Origin: Lyngbya sp. HA4199-MV5
Lineage (GTDB): Bacteria; Cyanobacteriota; Cyanobacteriia; Leptolyngbyales; Leptolyngbyaceae
Length of the DNA: 64,000 nt
NCBI GenBank assembly: GCA_019359375.1
Contig: JAHHHL010000002.1
Coordinates: forward strand, 124,001-188,000
Direction: 5' to 3'
Position numbers and translations under genes: made by a program. The notes below the pieces were generated by a model. It was not told the DNA's origin and ran no database searches. It worked only from the letters and a program-made list of their open reading frames with translations. Positions within the stretch are counted from its first letter, which is position 1. Every line of letters starts with the position of its first letter. Shown in pieces: positions 38,465 to 47,202 of this stretch.

Positions 38465-38487
38465 GCAGAGTGCCTCGCAAACTAATC

Positions 38488-38503
38488 ATAGACTTGTGTC
38501 TAT
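38488..38503 (-). promoter_or_regulatory. Inverted repeat upstream of the cmpR-like gene
   Basis: ATAGAC-TTGT-GTCTAT is a perfect 6+6 inverted repeat 24 bp upstream of the LysR-type start. LysR proteins often bind such dyads for autoregulation. Its spacing does not exactly fit the T-N11-A consensus. Confidence 0.35.
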
Positions 38504-38755
38504 CTTTTGGAGAAGAAAGCATGAGTTTCACCTATGCATTTCAATAGTATCATCATTCGTATGAGTCTAAACTCCCTTCCAACAGCGTTGCATAGAGGCA
38601 TCATGATTAGCCCCAATCAGGTTGCTGCTGTCAGGGTTGGCAAGCCAACAGGCGAGACCGATCGCACAGTGACGATCGCACAGTAATGTGCCTGGGTGCT
38701 ACCCGCCCCTATGCAACGCCTTTTTCTGTCACAGGACAAAACCACTACAAGGCAG

Positions 38756-39505
38756 CTAAAGATTGGTAGAGAGATGGCATCGGCGCGTAGTAATCTGTTG
38801 AGCCTCCAGGCAGCGCCAAAACCGCAAGAGCTGCTCTGCAACTGACTGAGCCTGAAAGTAATGAAAGAAGTGATGACCATCCGGGCACTGCCAGAGCGTG
38901 TCGTCTGCCTTGAAATACGACAACCATTCTTGAAGGGCGGGCGGATGAACCACTGGGTCGTTCTTGCTCCCGCAGATCAGTAATGGCATCGTCACGCCAC
39001 CTTTGGGCAGGGTTTCCAGCTTAAATAAGGAGTGCGGCGAAGGAGCCTCTTCCAGGTCACGGCGCAGCGATGCCACTAACGGTTTGACAGCGTAGGGCAT
39101 CTGGCGACCAAAAAGGCTACGGGCGGTACAGGCGAGCAATTGCTGACGGCTACAGGCAATAAGCTGACGCTGGACATAATAATGCGTTTGCCAGGTAATT
39201 GCAGGCTGGGCTGCAACGGCTAAGAGGGTGAGCGATCGCACCCGTTCAGGATAGCGGCGGGCATACATCAACCCCAACACCCCACTGATGCCGTGACCTG
39301 CCAGATGAATGGGATGGGGCAGACGTTTCAAATAATCGTGCAGCAACACCACGGCTGTATCGAGAGAACTGGCTTCATCAGGAGACTGCTTGTATTCCCA
39401 CTGCGCCACGGTCAAATGCAGCGCTAAAGCCTGGAGCAATGGTCGGTCAAAGTGTTTCAAGCTAGGGCTGGCATTCAGCCACAGGACATCAAATGAAGGG
39501 GACAT
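38756..39505 (-). CDS. Alpha/beta-hydrolase-fold protein with altered nucleophile elbow
   Basis: A 249-residue protein with the alpha/beta-hydrolase pattern: HPIHLAGHGISGVLGLMYARRYPERVRSLTLL is the nucleophile-elbow region, and PLLICGSKNDPVVHP and PDGHHFFHYF supply the acid and histidine. At the position of the nucleophile Ser (usually GHSxGG) it has Gly (GHGISG). It may use the nearby Ser differently or be catalytically inactive. There is no signal peptide. It lies downstream of the cmpR-like gene on the same strand with a 290-bp gap, so cotranscription is doubtful. Confidence 0.72.
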   Translation of the reverse strand: MSPSFDVLWLNASPSLKHFDRPLLQALALHLTVAQWEYKQSPDEASSLDTAVVLLHDYLKRLPHPIHLAGHGISGVLGLMYARRYPERVRSLTLLAVAAQPAITWQTHYYVQRQLIACSRQQLLACTARSLFGRQMPYAVKPLVASLRRDLEEAPSPHSLFKLETLPKGGVTMPLLICGSKNDPVVHPPALQEWLSYFKADDTLWQCPDGHHFFHYFQAQSVAEQLLRFWRCLEAQQITTRRCHLSTNL

Positions 39506-39686
39506 GAGGATCTGAATCTCTGCTTCGATGAGAACTGGCTTATCCTATCACAGCTATTGAGACTATTTATCAATAAGCCTTGAAGAAGATAGACTACGCA
39601 GACCCCGGAGGTCTCCATCAAGGAGCGGGCATTGACTCACCCGAGATCGTGGATTAAATAACATCGGCAAAGCCAAGTGTAAGGGC

Positions 39687-39817
39687 TTAGGGCGTGTCAT
39701 CAATTAGCTCCGAAACCTTGCAATATCAGCAGTGTCACGCCCGTTCCAGTACACCAGGCTAGAGGCTGGAACCCTTACTGCAAGCAATGTGTAGTAGTAA
39801 TTGATGACAGCCTCTAG
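39687..39817. repeat. 131-bp inverted-repeat element, copy 4
   Basis: Same orientation as copies 1 and 2, with the left end TTAGGGCGTGTCATCAATTA and the right end ending in CTCTAG. It lies in the long gap upstream of the DUF3352 gene and abuts a remnant of the 91-bp repeat family. Confidence 0.87.
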
Positions 39818-39819
39818 CA

Positions 39820-39896
39820 TTTGGGCAAAAACCTCTGCCGTAACCGAAAGCATACCTGCCGTAGCTTGCTTTCCGTAGGGTATGCTAAGCCCCTAC
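39820..39896. repeat. 91-bp palindromic-ended repeat, copy C (partial)
   Basis: Carries the CCGTAGCTTGCTTTCCGTAG core and the right end TATGCTAAGCCCCTAC. The left end is not clear and adjoins the 131-bp element, suggesting truncation or nested insertion. Confidence 0.6.
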
Positions 39897-40570
39897 AGAA
39901 TGATCGGTTTTATTTTGTTCTCGTTCCCTAGCGGGTTAAGCCTCCGAGGTTTTCGAGGTTTTAGTCAAAATGCGTAAGTCTTAAGAGTTTCTGTGCGCGA
40001 AGGCGTTAAGTTGCTGGTAAAGACCAGATTGGCACGGAAATCGTCAAGGCATCAGGTTTTTTAGGGGATGAGGCTTCATGGTTCCGGTTGCTTTGTTCCG
40101 GTCGCTGCACTGCGGTGAAATGTCGGTGTCATTGAATCTGCGACCCTAAGGCAAAGAGACTGATGATTCTAGTGCGTCGTTTGGCTGCCAAAGTTATTCA
40201 GTTCTATTGATATTTAGTTTCAATAATTGTCAGAGCCAGGGACTATAAAGCTGATCGTGGGAGAGGAGCGATCGCGCAACGTGTGGTTAATTTTGCAATC
40301 GCGACACGACTTCTCAAGCGGTGCGATCTCCCCTCCTTCAAAGCGAATCTTGGCAGTCGTAGCAAAATAGGCTAGGGTTGCCTGAGCGGTTCAGTCTGCG
40401 ATCGCATTGCTATGAGTTGAAGCCTTGGCTTCAGTCTCCTAAACCTGAGTGCATTGAGCAGAATTTTCAAGGGTTGGATCGTCGGTCTGGTAGATGATCC
40501 TCACTATTAAGTGAACTAATCAATCAATTTTAGTGAACCATTAATCAAAGAACGGTTGGAGGAGAAAGCG
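39897..40570. other. Long intergenic region upstream of the DUF3352 gene
   Basis: About 670 bp without a supported gene. A 7-bp hairpin TGAAGCC-TT-GGCTTCA is at 40418-40433. No promoter with good consensus and no RNA family was recognised. The density of unassigned sequence leaves room for a small RNA. Confidence 0.4.
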
Positions 40571-42487
40571 TTGTTGCGTTTTGCTGCTGTTTCATTGTCA
40601 GTCGCTGTGGCAGTACTATCTGGTCATGTCATTGCCCGTGCGGTACCTGTCCCTCAGCCCGCTCCACCTGCTGTCACGACGGTACTGCCAGCCAATACTC
40701 CTGGTGTGGTGCTGGTAAATGTTACGCCCGCTGCTTGGGCAGAGGTCGATCGCTTTAACCCATTGCCAGAGTCGCTGCGAGTACCGTTTCAGGTGCCCTT
40801 TCTGCCAAGTGTGATCGACTTTACGCAGGATATTCAACCCTGGCTTGGCGATCAGGTGGCGATCGCGTTAGTGCCCACAGCCGGATCGATCGCCAGTTCA
40901 GTGCTACAGACGTTTGATAGCAGTGCGGTTTTGCTCGTACCCATTACAAAGCCCGATCGCTTCGATGATTTCTTGCGTAAGCTAAAGGCTACGCGGAGCA
41001 AGCCTGACATTGAGCGCGAGTACAAGGGCGTGACGTTACTGCAATGGTCTGCACCGGCTGAGCAAACCCCTCCAGTTGTAGAACCTGATGCCACAACTCA
41101 ACGCCGCGTTCCTGCTCTCTCACCGTCTGCTCAGCGTCCGTTGCCCTGGAATGCGATCAGCCGCTTCTTAGAGGAGCCAGTGGTAGGAGCCGTGAAGCCG
41201 AAGGTCTTTCCACCGCCACCACCTGTACCAGGTGAACCTCCCGCGCCTGCGCCGGAACCCAGTCCGGCAAAGCCTCAACAACCCAAGGGATTGGCGATCG
41301 CACTCCTGCCCGGTAATCTTGCCGTTGCTGCCCAGGTGGAGACGCTGGAAGATTTGATTGATGCCCGTTCTGAGCGAGAGCCATTGTCGCAAAGTCCGTT
41401 GTTTCAGCGCACGTTGCAGCATCCTCAAGCGGGACGATCGCTCGTGACCAGCTATGGTGAGGTGAGCGCGATCGCTAAGTTCTTGTGGGCGCTCACCAAA
41501 AATTCACCTTCGACCGCCGAGTTTGGTCTGCCACCCATGAGCGAAAGCCAACTGACGGCGCTAACCAAGCTTTACAGCACGGTGGATAGTCGTATCTGGC
41601 TGGCACCTGAAGGCATTCACAGTCAGGTAAATTTCTACTACACGACCCCTCAGCCTCAGATGGCAACGCGTGTTGTTCCCGATGCAAACCAGATCTTGAG
41701 TCGGCTACCGTCGGCAACCTATCTCTCTGCCAGCAGCCGAAACTTTAAGCAGCAATGGAAAAACTCACTCGACTCTGCCCAGGATGACTTGGCTAGCCAG
41801 ATTGCGATCACTAGCTTGCGGAATGGCTTTCGGACGGCGACAGGGCTTGATCCGGAGAAAGATATCATTCCCTGGATGGATGGAGAATATGCGTTCTTTT
41901 TCTTTCCCACACGGGGAGGGTTCTTGAACTATATCTACCCCAAACTCAATCTGGGGGTGGGCTTGATTGTGCAAACCAGCGATCGCCCCGCCGCAGAAGC
42001 CGCGTTGAAAAAGCTGGATCAATTTATCAAAAAAGAGGCGAAGGGTGAAGTAGCGATCGTCCCGAAACAGTTGAAAGGACAGCCGATCGTCAGTTGGGAA
42101 ACCAAAGATAAGGGGAAGATGATTAGCTTTCTGTCTCACGGTTGGGTCGATGCAAAGACCCTGGTGATTACAACTGGGGCGCAACCAATGGCAGATTTAA
42201 CGCCCAAGCCCTATCTGCCGCTGCACCTTAACTACACGTTTCAGACAGCGACGACCAGTTTTCCCATCCCGAACGATGGCTACTTTTACGTCAATATGGG
42301 CGCAACGCTGTCGTTCTTCTACAACCTGATCTTGCCATCTCTTTCCACCACTGAATCGGTGTTTGTGCAGGAATTTCAACGGATTGCTGGCTCCGTTCGC
42401 AGCGTCAGTTACTCCAATTCCGCCACGGCTGAGGCGCAGAGAGTCGATTCTCTTTGGGTGCTGGCTCCGGTGAAGCAACCGAAGTAG
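40571..42487 (+). CDS. DUF3352 domain-containing exported protein
   Basis: About 638 residues. The N-terminal hydrophobic segment (LRFAAVSLSVAVAVLSGHVIARA) is a signal peptide or anchor. The rest matches DUF3352, a family of cyanobacterial envelope proteins of unknown function (LPANTPGVVLVNVTPAAWAEVDRF, YLSASSRNFKQQWKN, YAFFFFPTRG, LGVGLIVQTSDRPAAEAAL). A proline-rich stretch (PPPPPVPGEPPAPAPEPSPAKPQ) lies near residues 220-245. The longest frame begins at TTG 40556, but a GGAGGAG ribosome-binding site (40558-40564) lies inside that start and points to TTG at 40571 or 40574. A Uma2 gene fragment begins right at its stop. Confidence 0.82.
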   Translation: MLRFAAVSLSVAVAVLSGHVIARAVPVPQPAPPAVTTVLPANTPGVVLVNVTPAAWAEVDRFNPLPESLRVPFQVPFLPSVIDFTQDIQPWLGDQVAIALVPTAGSIASSVLQTFDSSAVLLVPITKPDRFDDFLRKLKATRSKPDIEREYKGVTLLQWSAPAEQTPPVVEPDATTQRRVPALSPSAQRPLPWNAISRFLEEPVVGAVKPKVFPPPPPVPGEPPAPAPEPSPAKPQQPKGLAIALLPGNLAVAAQVETLEDLIDARSEREPLSQSPLFQRTLQHPQAGRSLVTSYGEVSAIAKFLWALTKNSPSTAEFGLPPMSESQLTALTKLYSTVDSRIWLAPEGIHSQVNFYYTTPQPQMATRVVPDANQILSRLPSATYLSASSRNFKQQWKNSLDSAQDDLASQIAITSLRNGFRTATGLDPEKDIIPWMDGEYAFFFFPTRGGFLNYIYPKLNLGVGLIVQTSDRPAAEAALKKLDQFIKKEAKGEVAIVPKQLKGQPIVSWETKDKGKMISFLSHGWVDAKTLVITTGAQPMADLTPKPYLPLHLNYTFQTATTSFPIPNDGYFYVNMGATLSFFYNLILPSLSTTESVFVQEFQRIAGSVRSVSYSNSATAEAQRVDSLWVLAPVKQPK

Positions 42488-42488
42488 A

Positions 42489-42710
42489 GAGGAAAGTGAG
42501 CGTGATTACGAAGAGAAACGCGCTCAGTATCGGGCGCGGGGCATCCCAGAATACTGGTTGCTTGATCCAGAGCAGCAGTTTGTCATGGTGCTGACCTTAG
42601 TGAATGGCATTTATCAAGAATCGGTTTTTAGAGCACAGGAAAGCATCGTGTCGCCTCTGTTTCCAGCACTGGCAATCACGGCTGAGAGACTGTTGCATCC
42701 TGAAGAGTAA
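42489..42710 (+). pseudogene. 3' fragment of a Uma2-family nuclease gene
   Basis: In the frame ending at the TAA at 42708, the DNA encodes EESERDYEEKRAQYRARGIPEYWLLDPEQQ... through IVSPLFPALAITAERLLHPEE. This is the C-terminal third of a Uma2 (DUF820) PD-(D/E)XK protein, with its usual EKRxxYxxxGIPEYWxxDP motif. The N-terminal two thirds and a start are missing. The homology begins within a few bases of the upstream DUF3352 stop codon in another frame, so this is a truncated remnant and not a fusion. Confidence 0.82.
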
Positions 42711-42782
42711 GGCGATCGCGTTTCCAATCGCGATCGTTCAAAAAGGGGATGCATCGATACCAGGATTACTGCGTCCAGGGCT

Positions 42783-43337
42783 TTACCGTCTACCCAACGC
42801 GTTGCGGAGTCTGATCTTACAGGTGACGTAAAAGGGCACCTGATAGTGTTCGGCAAGCAACCAGGCAACAAAGGTAAAATGCGTCAAAAACGTCAGACTG
42901 ATCCATACGGTAGGAAACCATTCCCAGGTGCTACCCTCCATTGGTGGAAAGGTGTGGGAAGACAGCCAGATCAACGCAGGCGGCAGAAACACCAGGGCTA
43001 GACCCACCAGCCAAACCACAATGGTGAGATCTACATCCAGTTGGTTAGCAGCTTTCCAGTTCAGCCCGTTCCAGCGCCAGGTCATCGGCTGGGAGCTATC
43101 TTCCACATGAATGGACTGCTCCGGCAAATTGGCGGTAAAAATATGCCGACAGAAATCGCAGGCAAAGGCATCCATCAGCGTTAAAGCGGTAATTTGCCCA
43201 TGACGGCACACGGGACAAATATAGGTTTCCTGATAGTTTAGGCTACGTCGATCGCTGCCCCACTGAGGTTCGCGCTGCGAGCGGGTAGTTCGCTTGCGAT
43301 CGTCTTCAAAATCACGTTGACTGCTTAATCCTGTCAT
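42783..43337 (-). CDS. Conserved membrane protein with N-terminal zinc ribbon
   Basis: A 184-residue protein. The N-terminal 40 residues are charged. Then CPVCRHG and CDFCRH form a CxxC-CxxC ribbon around residues 42-65. Two hydrophobic segments follow (about 105-127, LTIVVWLVGLALVFLPPALIWL, and 143-163, FPTVWISLTFLTHFTFVAWLLA). The ribbon should face the cytoplasm with a short loop outside. I recognise it only as a cyanobacterial-type conserved protein; no function is known. It is convergent with the Uma2 fragment, and a proline-rich lipoprotein gene lies upstream on the same strand. Confidence 0.68.
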   Translation of the reverse strand: MTGLSSQRDFEDDRKRTTRSQREPQWGSDRRSLNYQETYICPVCRHGQITALTLMDAFACDFCRHIFTANLPEQSIHVEDSSQPMTWRWNGLNWKAANQLDVDLTIVVWLVGLALVFLPPALIWLSSHTFPPMEGSTWEWFPTVWISLTFLTHFTFVAWLLAEHYQVPFYVTCKIRLRNALGRR

Positions 43338-43453
43338 CGGACGGCTCCACGAAAGGATGATGAAGAGAAACGTGAACCACTAGACGCAAAAAGCCAAAAA
43401 TGTAAGCGTCGATGCTTGCCGTTAAATGATTTTGTTAGGGGATCAAACCAAAG

Positions 43454-44146
43454 CTATTTGCTGGCAAGACGAGCGCTGCCGCCGATCGTTCGCGTAATCT
43501 CCCTTCCATTCTGCTGCAAAATCACGATCGGGTCAGAACCCGCGTTCGCAACGATGCGCTTGACCAGGACTTGCCCATTCGACAGATAGGCACCCGCGTG
43601 GACATAGCGACTGGTCTGTGCCTCTGGCTCTTTCACAATCACGCTCCACCGACCACCCACTTTGATGACACCGCTGATCTCGATCGCGTCCGCACTGGTG
43701 GTTTGAGAAACTGGCAACGGTGGCAACGCTGGCGGTAGGGGAGTCAGATTTACCGGAGCGGGTGCCACTGGCAAAGGGTTAAAGGTTGGCAGTTGACTCT
43801 GTCTGGTCGCGGGTAGAGGGCTGGGCAGGGATACGGCGGGCTTGGCTGTTGCGGTCGCAATTCTCAGGGGTGCCGTCGAAACGGCTGCAAAGGGATCGGT
43901 GCGCCCCGTCACGATCGTCGGAACCCTCATCCGGGCATTCGTTGGCGTAATCAACCCCGGCACTGTGGGTACTGGCAGCACCGCCGCCGGACTCACAACG
44001 GGCTTCGGAAAATTTTGGGCGACGGCTACGGGTGCTGTCCCACCATTTGCAGGAGATGGCACAGCAGTCTGTTCATTCTGTGGGGCTTGAGAGCAAGCCG
44101 TTAACACGAGCAGGCTTCCGAGACTGATGAGCGATCGTGGGTGCAT
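43454..44146 (-). CDS. Proline-rich lipoprotein with PilP-like C-terminal domain
   Basis: A 230-residue protein with lipobox LTAC at residues 15-18, hence a membrane-anchored lipoprotein. A long Pro/Ala/Val-rich linker contains GRTDPFAAV. The C-terminal 75 residues (IEISGVIKVGGRWSVIVKEPEAQTSRYVHAGAYLSNGQVLVKRI, then IVILQQNGREITRTIGG) resemble the small beta-domain of PilP/GspC-type pilus and secretion proteins. That resemblance is by pattern only. No pilM-N-O-Q genes are nearby, so a role in type IV pili is tentative. Confidence 0.62.
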   Translation of the reverse strand: MHPRSLISLGSLLVLTACSQAPQNEQTAVPSPANGGTAPVAVAQNFPKPVVSPAAVLPVPTVPGLITPTNARMRVPTIVTGRTDPFAAVSTAPLRIATATAKPAVSLPSPLPATRQSQLPTFNPLPVAPAPVNLTPLPPALPPLPVSQTTSADAIEISGVIKVGGRWSVIVKEPEAQTSRYVHAGAYLSNGQVLVKRIVANAGSDPIVILQQNGREITRTIGGSARLASK

Positions 44147-44361
44147 TCCTGATTCTTCCTGTCGCCGAGACTAGCCTCAGGATAACGCCACTCTGCCAGA
44201 ATGATTCACCTTGCTCGAAAATTAATCTATCTTGCTTGAGCCTGCCCCGGTTTGACTGTAAGAATTTGTTGGCTGTGAGCATTGGCTCACTCCAGGTTGA
44301 GCAAGGGGCACACAACTGCATACCCCTTTGCTCCGTCTACTCTGCCTCTACTTAAGTCTGG

Positions 44362-45405
44362 CTACGGCTGCCGATGGTAGTCTTTGAACGACAAATAGCA
44401 GTCTTCTGCATGGTACAGGTGGCACTGATCGGTGATTTCCTTCATCAACGACCAGGAAAAGCGGCATTCGTAAAGATAAGCACCCCAATGCTCTCGCAGG
44501 CTTTCGTGCGCCATCCGCAGGTTGTACGAGGGAATTGCGGTAGAAAGGTGATGGGGAACATGGACATTGATGTGATGACATAGCTGCTCGACCCACATGG
44601 GGTAGTCGCAGTGAACTGTACCAGCCAGTTGTGCTCTCGCGGCGTGCCATTGCTCTGGCTCCTGGAAATCAATGTCTGGAGCGGTGTGATGTACCAGCGT
44701 AAAGGTGCTCATCCAGAAGTGATAGACCAACCAGGGCAGCAGCCAGAATTTAACAACGCCGCCAATGCCCAGTGTGGCAAACATCAGTGGAAAGGCGATC
44801 GCGGCAAAGCCAACGACGACGGCAACCGATAATCTCACCTTGTTCCGGTCTTTCGCTTCTACTCTAGACGGGTCAAAGTGCATAATTGCCCAATGCACGA
44901 TCGAGGCAAGCCACCAGAGCCGTCCTCGCATCCCTTGATACGCTTGCTGGACGACTTTGGGCATCCCAGCGTAGAGTTCGGGGCGAAACGGCTGCCATGC
45001 ATTGTCCACATCCATCTTGTTGGTGTGGTTGTGGTGCTTATCATGCAAAAGCCGCCAACTGTGAAAGGGATAGATCAACGGCAGCATAAACAGATGCCCG
45101 ACCAGATCATTCACCCAGCGCCGTTTTGCAAACGATCGATGCCCGCAGTCGTGGCTAATGACAAAAAAACCTGTTAGCGCCGTGCCTGTAAAGATCCAGG
45201 CGATCGGCAGCAGAAACCAGGGCGCGATCGCAATGCTAGCGTAACCCAAGCCAACCATGAAGACGTTGATTAAAACCGCCGTCCAGGCTTTTCTCCTATC
45301 CTTCTGAAAGCATTCTTTCGGCAACGTTTTCAGAATGTCCTTTAGGCGCAGATTGGCATTCAAGGGCGTGAATGTCAGGTGATTGGGGCTTACTGTCGCA
45401 GTCAT
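44362..45405 (-). CDS. desA: Fatty acid Delta12 desaturase (DesA type)
   Basis: A 347-residue membrane di-iron desaturase that acts on membrane-lipid acyl chains. All three histidine boxes are present: [17 protein letters not shown] and HVPHHLS. The sequence follows cyanobacterial DesA closely ([89 protein letters not shown]). Membrane helices flank the boxes as usual. It introduces the second double bond, important at low temperature. The fmt terminator lies 72-105 bp upstream. Confidence 0.93.
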   Translation of the reverse strand: MTATVSPNHLTFTPLNANLRLKDILKTLPKECFQKDRRKAWTAVLINVFMVGLGYASIAIAPWFLLPIAWIFTGTALTGFFVISHDCGHRSFAKRRWVNDLVGHLFMLPLIYPFHSWRLLHDKHHNHTNKMDVDNAWQPFRPELYAGMPKVVQQAYQGMRGRLWWLASIVHWAIMHFDPSRVEAKDRNKVRLSVAVVVGFAAIAFPLMFATLGIGGVVKFWLLPWLVYHFWMSTFTLVHHTAPDIDFQEPEQWHAARAQLAGTVHCDYPMWVEQLCHHINVHVPHHLSTAIPSYNLRMAHESLREHWGAYLYECRFSWSLMKEITDQCHLYHAEDCYLSFKDYHRQP

Positions 45406-45476
45406 GAATTAATTGTTCTCTCCGGATACAGATTGTTTGAGTTCGCTTGAGTCCGGTCACTGGCGTAAATGCCTAT

Positions 45477-45510
45477 GAAAAAACCTGCTACTGAGGAGCA
45501 GTGAGCAGGT
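45477..45510 (-). terminator. Rho-independent terminator between fmt and desA
   Basis: On the minus strand ACCTGCT and AGCAGGT pair, extended by CACTG/CAGT with one bulge, and are followed directly by TTTTTT. It lies 150 bp past the fmt stop and 72 bp before the desA start. It could also work as an attenuator in a desA leader. Confidence 0.75.
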
Positions 45511-45659
45511 GCTAGTTTTCCAGTAAAGGAATCATGAGCAGCCAGATTGAACAGACACAGGCTCGATCGCAGGATGCATCTATCTAAATGGTGATTTAGC
45601 AACAAACCTACACATTTATATCACACCCGCTGCTTCAGTATGCCCACTCTTGCAGGCAA

Positions 45660-46664
45660 CTAAACCGCGCTGATCCCCAGCACTTCACTGACTGCTAACC
45701 GTGTGCCGTTGGCAAAATCCCAACCCGATTGAGGGCGTTTACCAGGAAGTTGAACGCTCCGCAACAGCAGCAGCCCCTCGCCCGTTTGCACGATCGCACC
45801 GTCTCCTTTCGCAACACCGACTACTTCGCCCGGTTGGGCAGTTTGTGTTGTGGTTGACCAGTGCTGGGCGATCGCGCTCAACACAGGCGGCAGTTGAGCG
45901 TCATAGGCTGTTAGAAGCGGTGCCGTCGCCATAATTTTGAGGGCATCCCCCCGAAAGGTAGTGTTACAGGCTGGGAAAAAGCCCCGCACCTGATTGTGCA
46001 ACTCGATCGCGCGACGAGACCAATCCAGCCGATAGTCTTCTTTTTTGATCAGAGGTGCATACGTCGCTTGAGTATCATCCTGTGGCGCTGGCTGTAGAGT
46101 TTGCTGGTTGAGCTGTAGCAAGGTTTCGATCAGCAGATCGGCTCCGATCGGGGCTAAACGTGCTGCCAGGTCATCGAAGTTGTCCATTAGCGCGATCGGA
46201 GTACATGCCGTAAGCAGCATGGGACCTGTATCCATCCCCGCATCCATTCGCATCGTGGTGATGCCCGTCGCGACTTCACCGTGATAGAGACTCCACTGGA
46301 TGGGAGCCGCACCGCGATATTTCGGCAATAGAGAGCCGTGGGCATTGACACAGCCAAGGCGCGGCATATCCAGTATTACCTGTGAGAGAATTTGCCCATA
46401 AGCCACGACTACAAAGGCATCTGCCTGAGCCGTGCGGAGCTTAGTAAGCGTCTCCTCATCCTTTTTGATACTCTTTGGCTGATACACGGGGAGTTGGTGC
46501 GCCTGAGCGATCGCTTTCACAGGCGACGGGATGAGTTCATTCCCGCGCCCGCGCCGCTTATCCGGTTGCGTGACGATCGCCAACACGTTGAAATCCGGGT
46601 GAGCCAGCAAGCGCTCTAAGCTCGGTACAGCAAACGCAGGCGTGCCAAAAAAGATAATGTTCAT
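45660..46664 (-). CDS. fmt: Methionyl-tRNA formyltransferase
   Basis: Formylates initiator Met-tRNA using 10-formyl-THF. The N-terminal Rossmann domain ([20 protein letters not shown]) carries the catalytic region [21 protein letters not shown] and the [18 protein letters not shown] motif. The C-terminal OB-type domain is present and ends in [12 protein letters not shown]. The frame continues upstream to 46691, but the ATG at 46664 is the conserved start. A truncated Rpn-type gene begins immediately upstream on the other strand. Confidence 0.95.
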   Translation of the reverse strand: MNIIFFGTPAFAVPSLERLLAHPDFNVLAIVTQPDKRRGRGNELIPSPVKAIAQAHQLPVYQPKSIKKDEETLTKLRTAQADAFVVVAYGQILSQVILDMPRLGCVNAHGSLLPKYRGAAPIQWSLYHGEVATGITTMRMDAGMDTGPMLLTACTPIALMDNFDDLAARLAPIGADLLIETLLQLNQQTLQPAPQDDTQATYAPLIKKEDYRLDWSRRAIELHNQVRGFFPACNTTFRGDALKIMATAPLLTAYDAQLPPVLSAIAQHWSTTTQTAQPGEVVGVAKGDGAIVQTGEGLLLLRSVQLPGKRPQSGWDFANGTRLAVSEVLGISAV

Positions 46665-46667
46665 ATC

Positions 46668-47126
46668 AGTGAGCGTACACGCAAAAGACAACGCTATCCA
46701 ACCCGTCGCAAGGAGTGGAAGCTCAGCCTGATTCGGCGCTTGTACGAGGCAGGCTATAGCCGTCGAGACGTGCTAAACCTGTTCAAGTTTATCGATTGGG
46801 TTATGATCTTGCCAGAAGGGTTGAAGCAGTCATTCTGGCAGGAGTTGAAGGCTTACGAGGAGGAACGCAAAGTGCCCTACATTACCAGCGTCGAAGAAAT
46901 TGGTTTCGAGCGAGGCATCCACCAAGGACGGCAGGAGGGGCGACAGGAAGGACAGCGATCGCTGATTCTCCTCCTGCTAGAACAACGCCTTGGTTCATTA
47001 CCGATCGCTATCCACGATCGCCTCGCTCAATTAAGCCTGCCCCAACTAGAAACACTGGCGATCGCGCTACTGCACTTCTCCACCCTTGCCGAACTGGAGG
47101 CTTGGCTAGAAAACCTTCAAACGTGA
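46668..47126 (+). pseudogene. 5'-truncated Rpn-family nuclease gene (DUF4351 end intact)
   Basis: The frame runs open from before 46668 through [71 protein letters not shown], two GRQE repeats, then a DUF4351-like end (LLLLEQRLGSLPIAIHDRLAQLSLPQLETLAIALLHF). This is the C-terminal half of an Rpn-family protein. The nuclease core (the E-x-Q region) is missing, the only start would be TTG at 46740, and the homology stops at the fmt start region. It is most likely a remnant; translation of a short C-terminal product is possible. Confidence 0.75.
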
Positions 47127-47202
47127 AACCAACCTGCTTGAAGCATCTGTTCTGGTGCGCCAATGCCACACATAGGCGCTTTGTTTGACACAAACCACGT
47201 CG

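Noticed and set aside
39897-40570. 6S RNA, tmRNA or other known small RNA
   Set aside because: No diagnostic motif could be identified by eye; only one short hairpin is clear.
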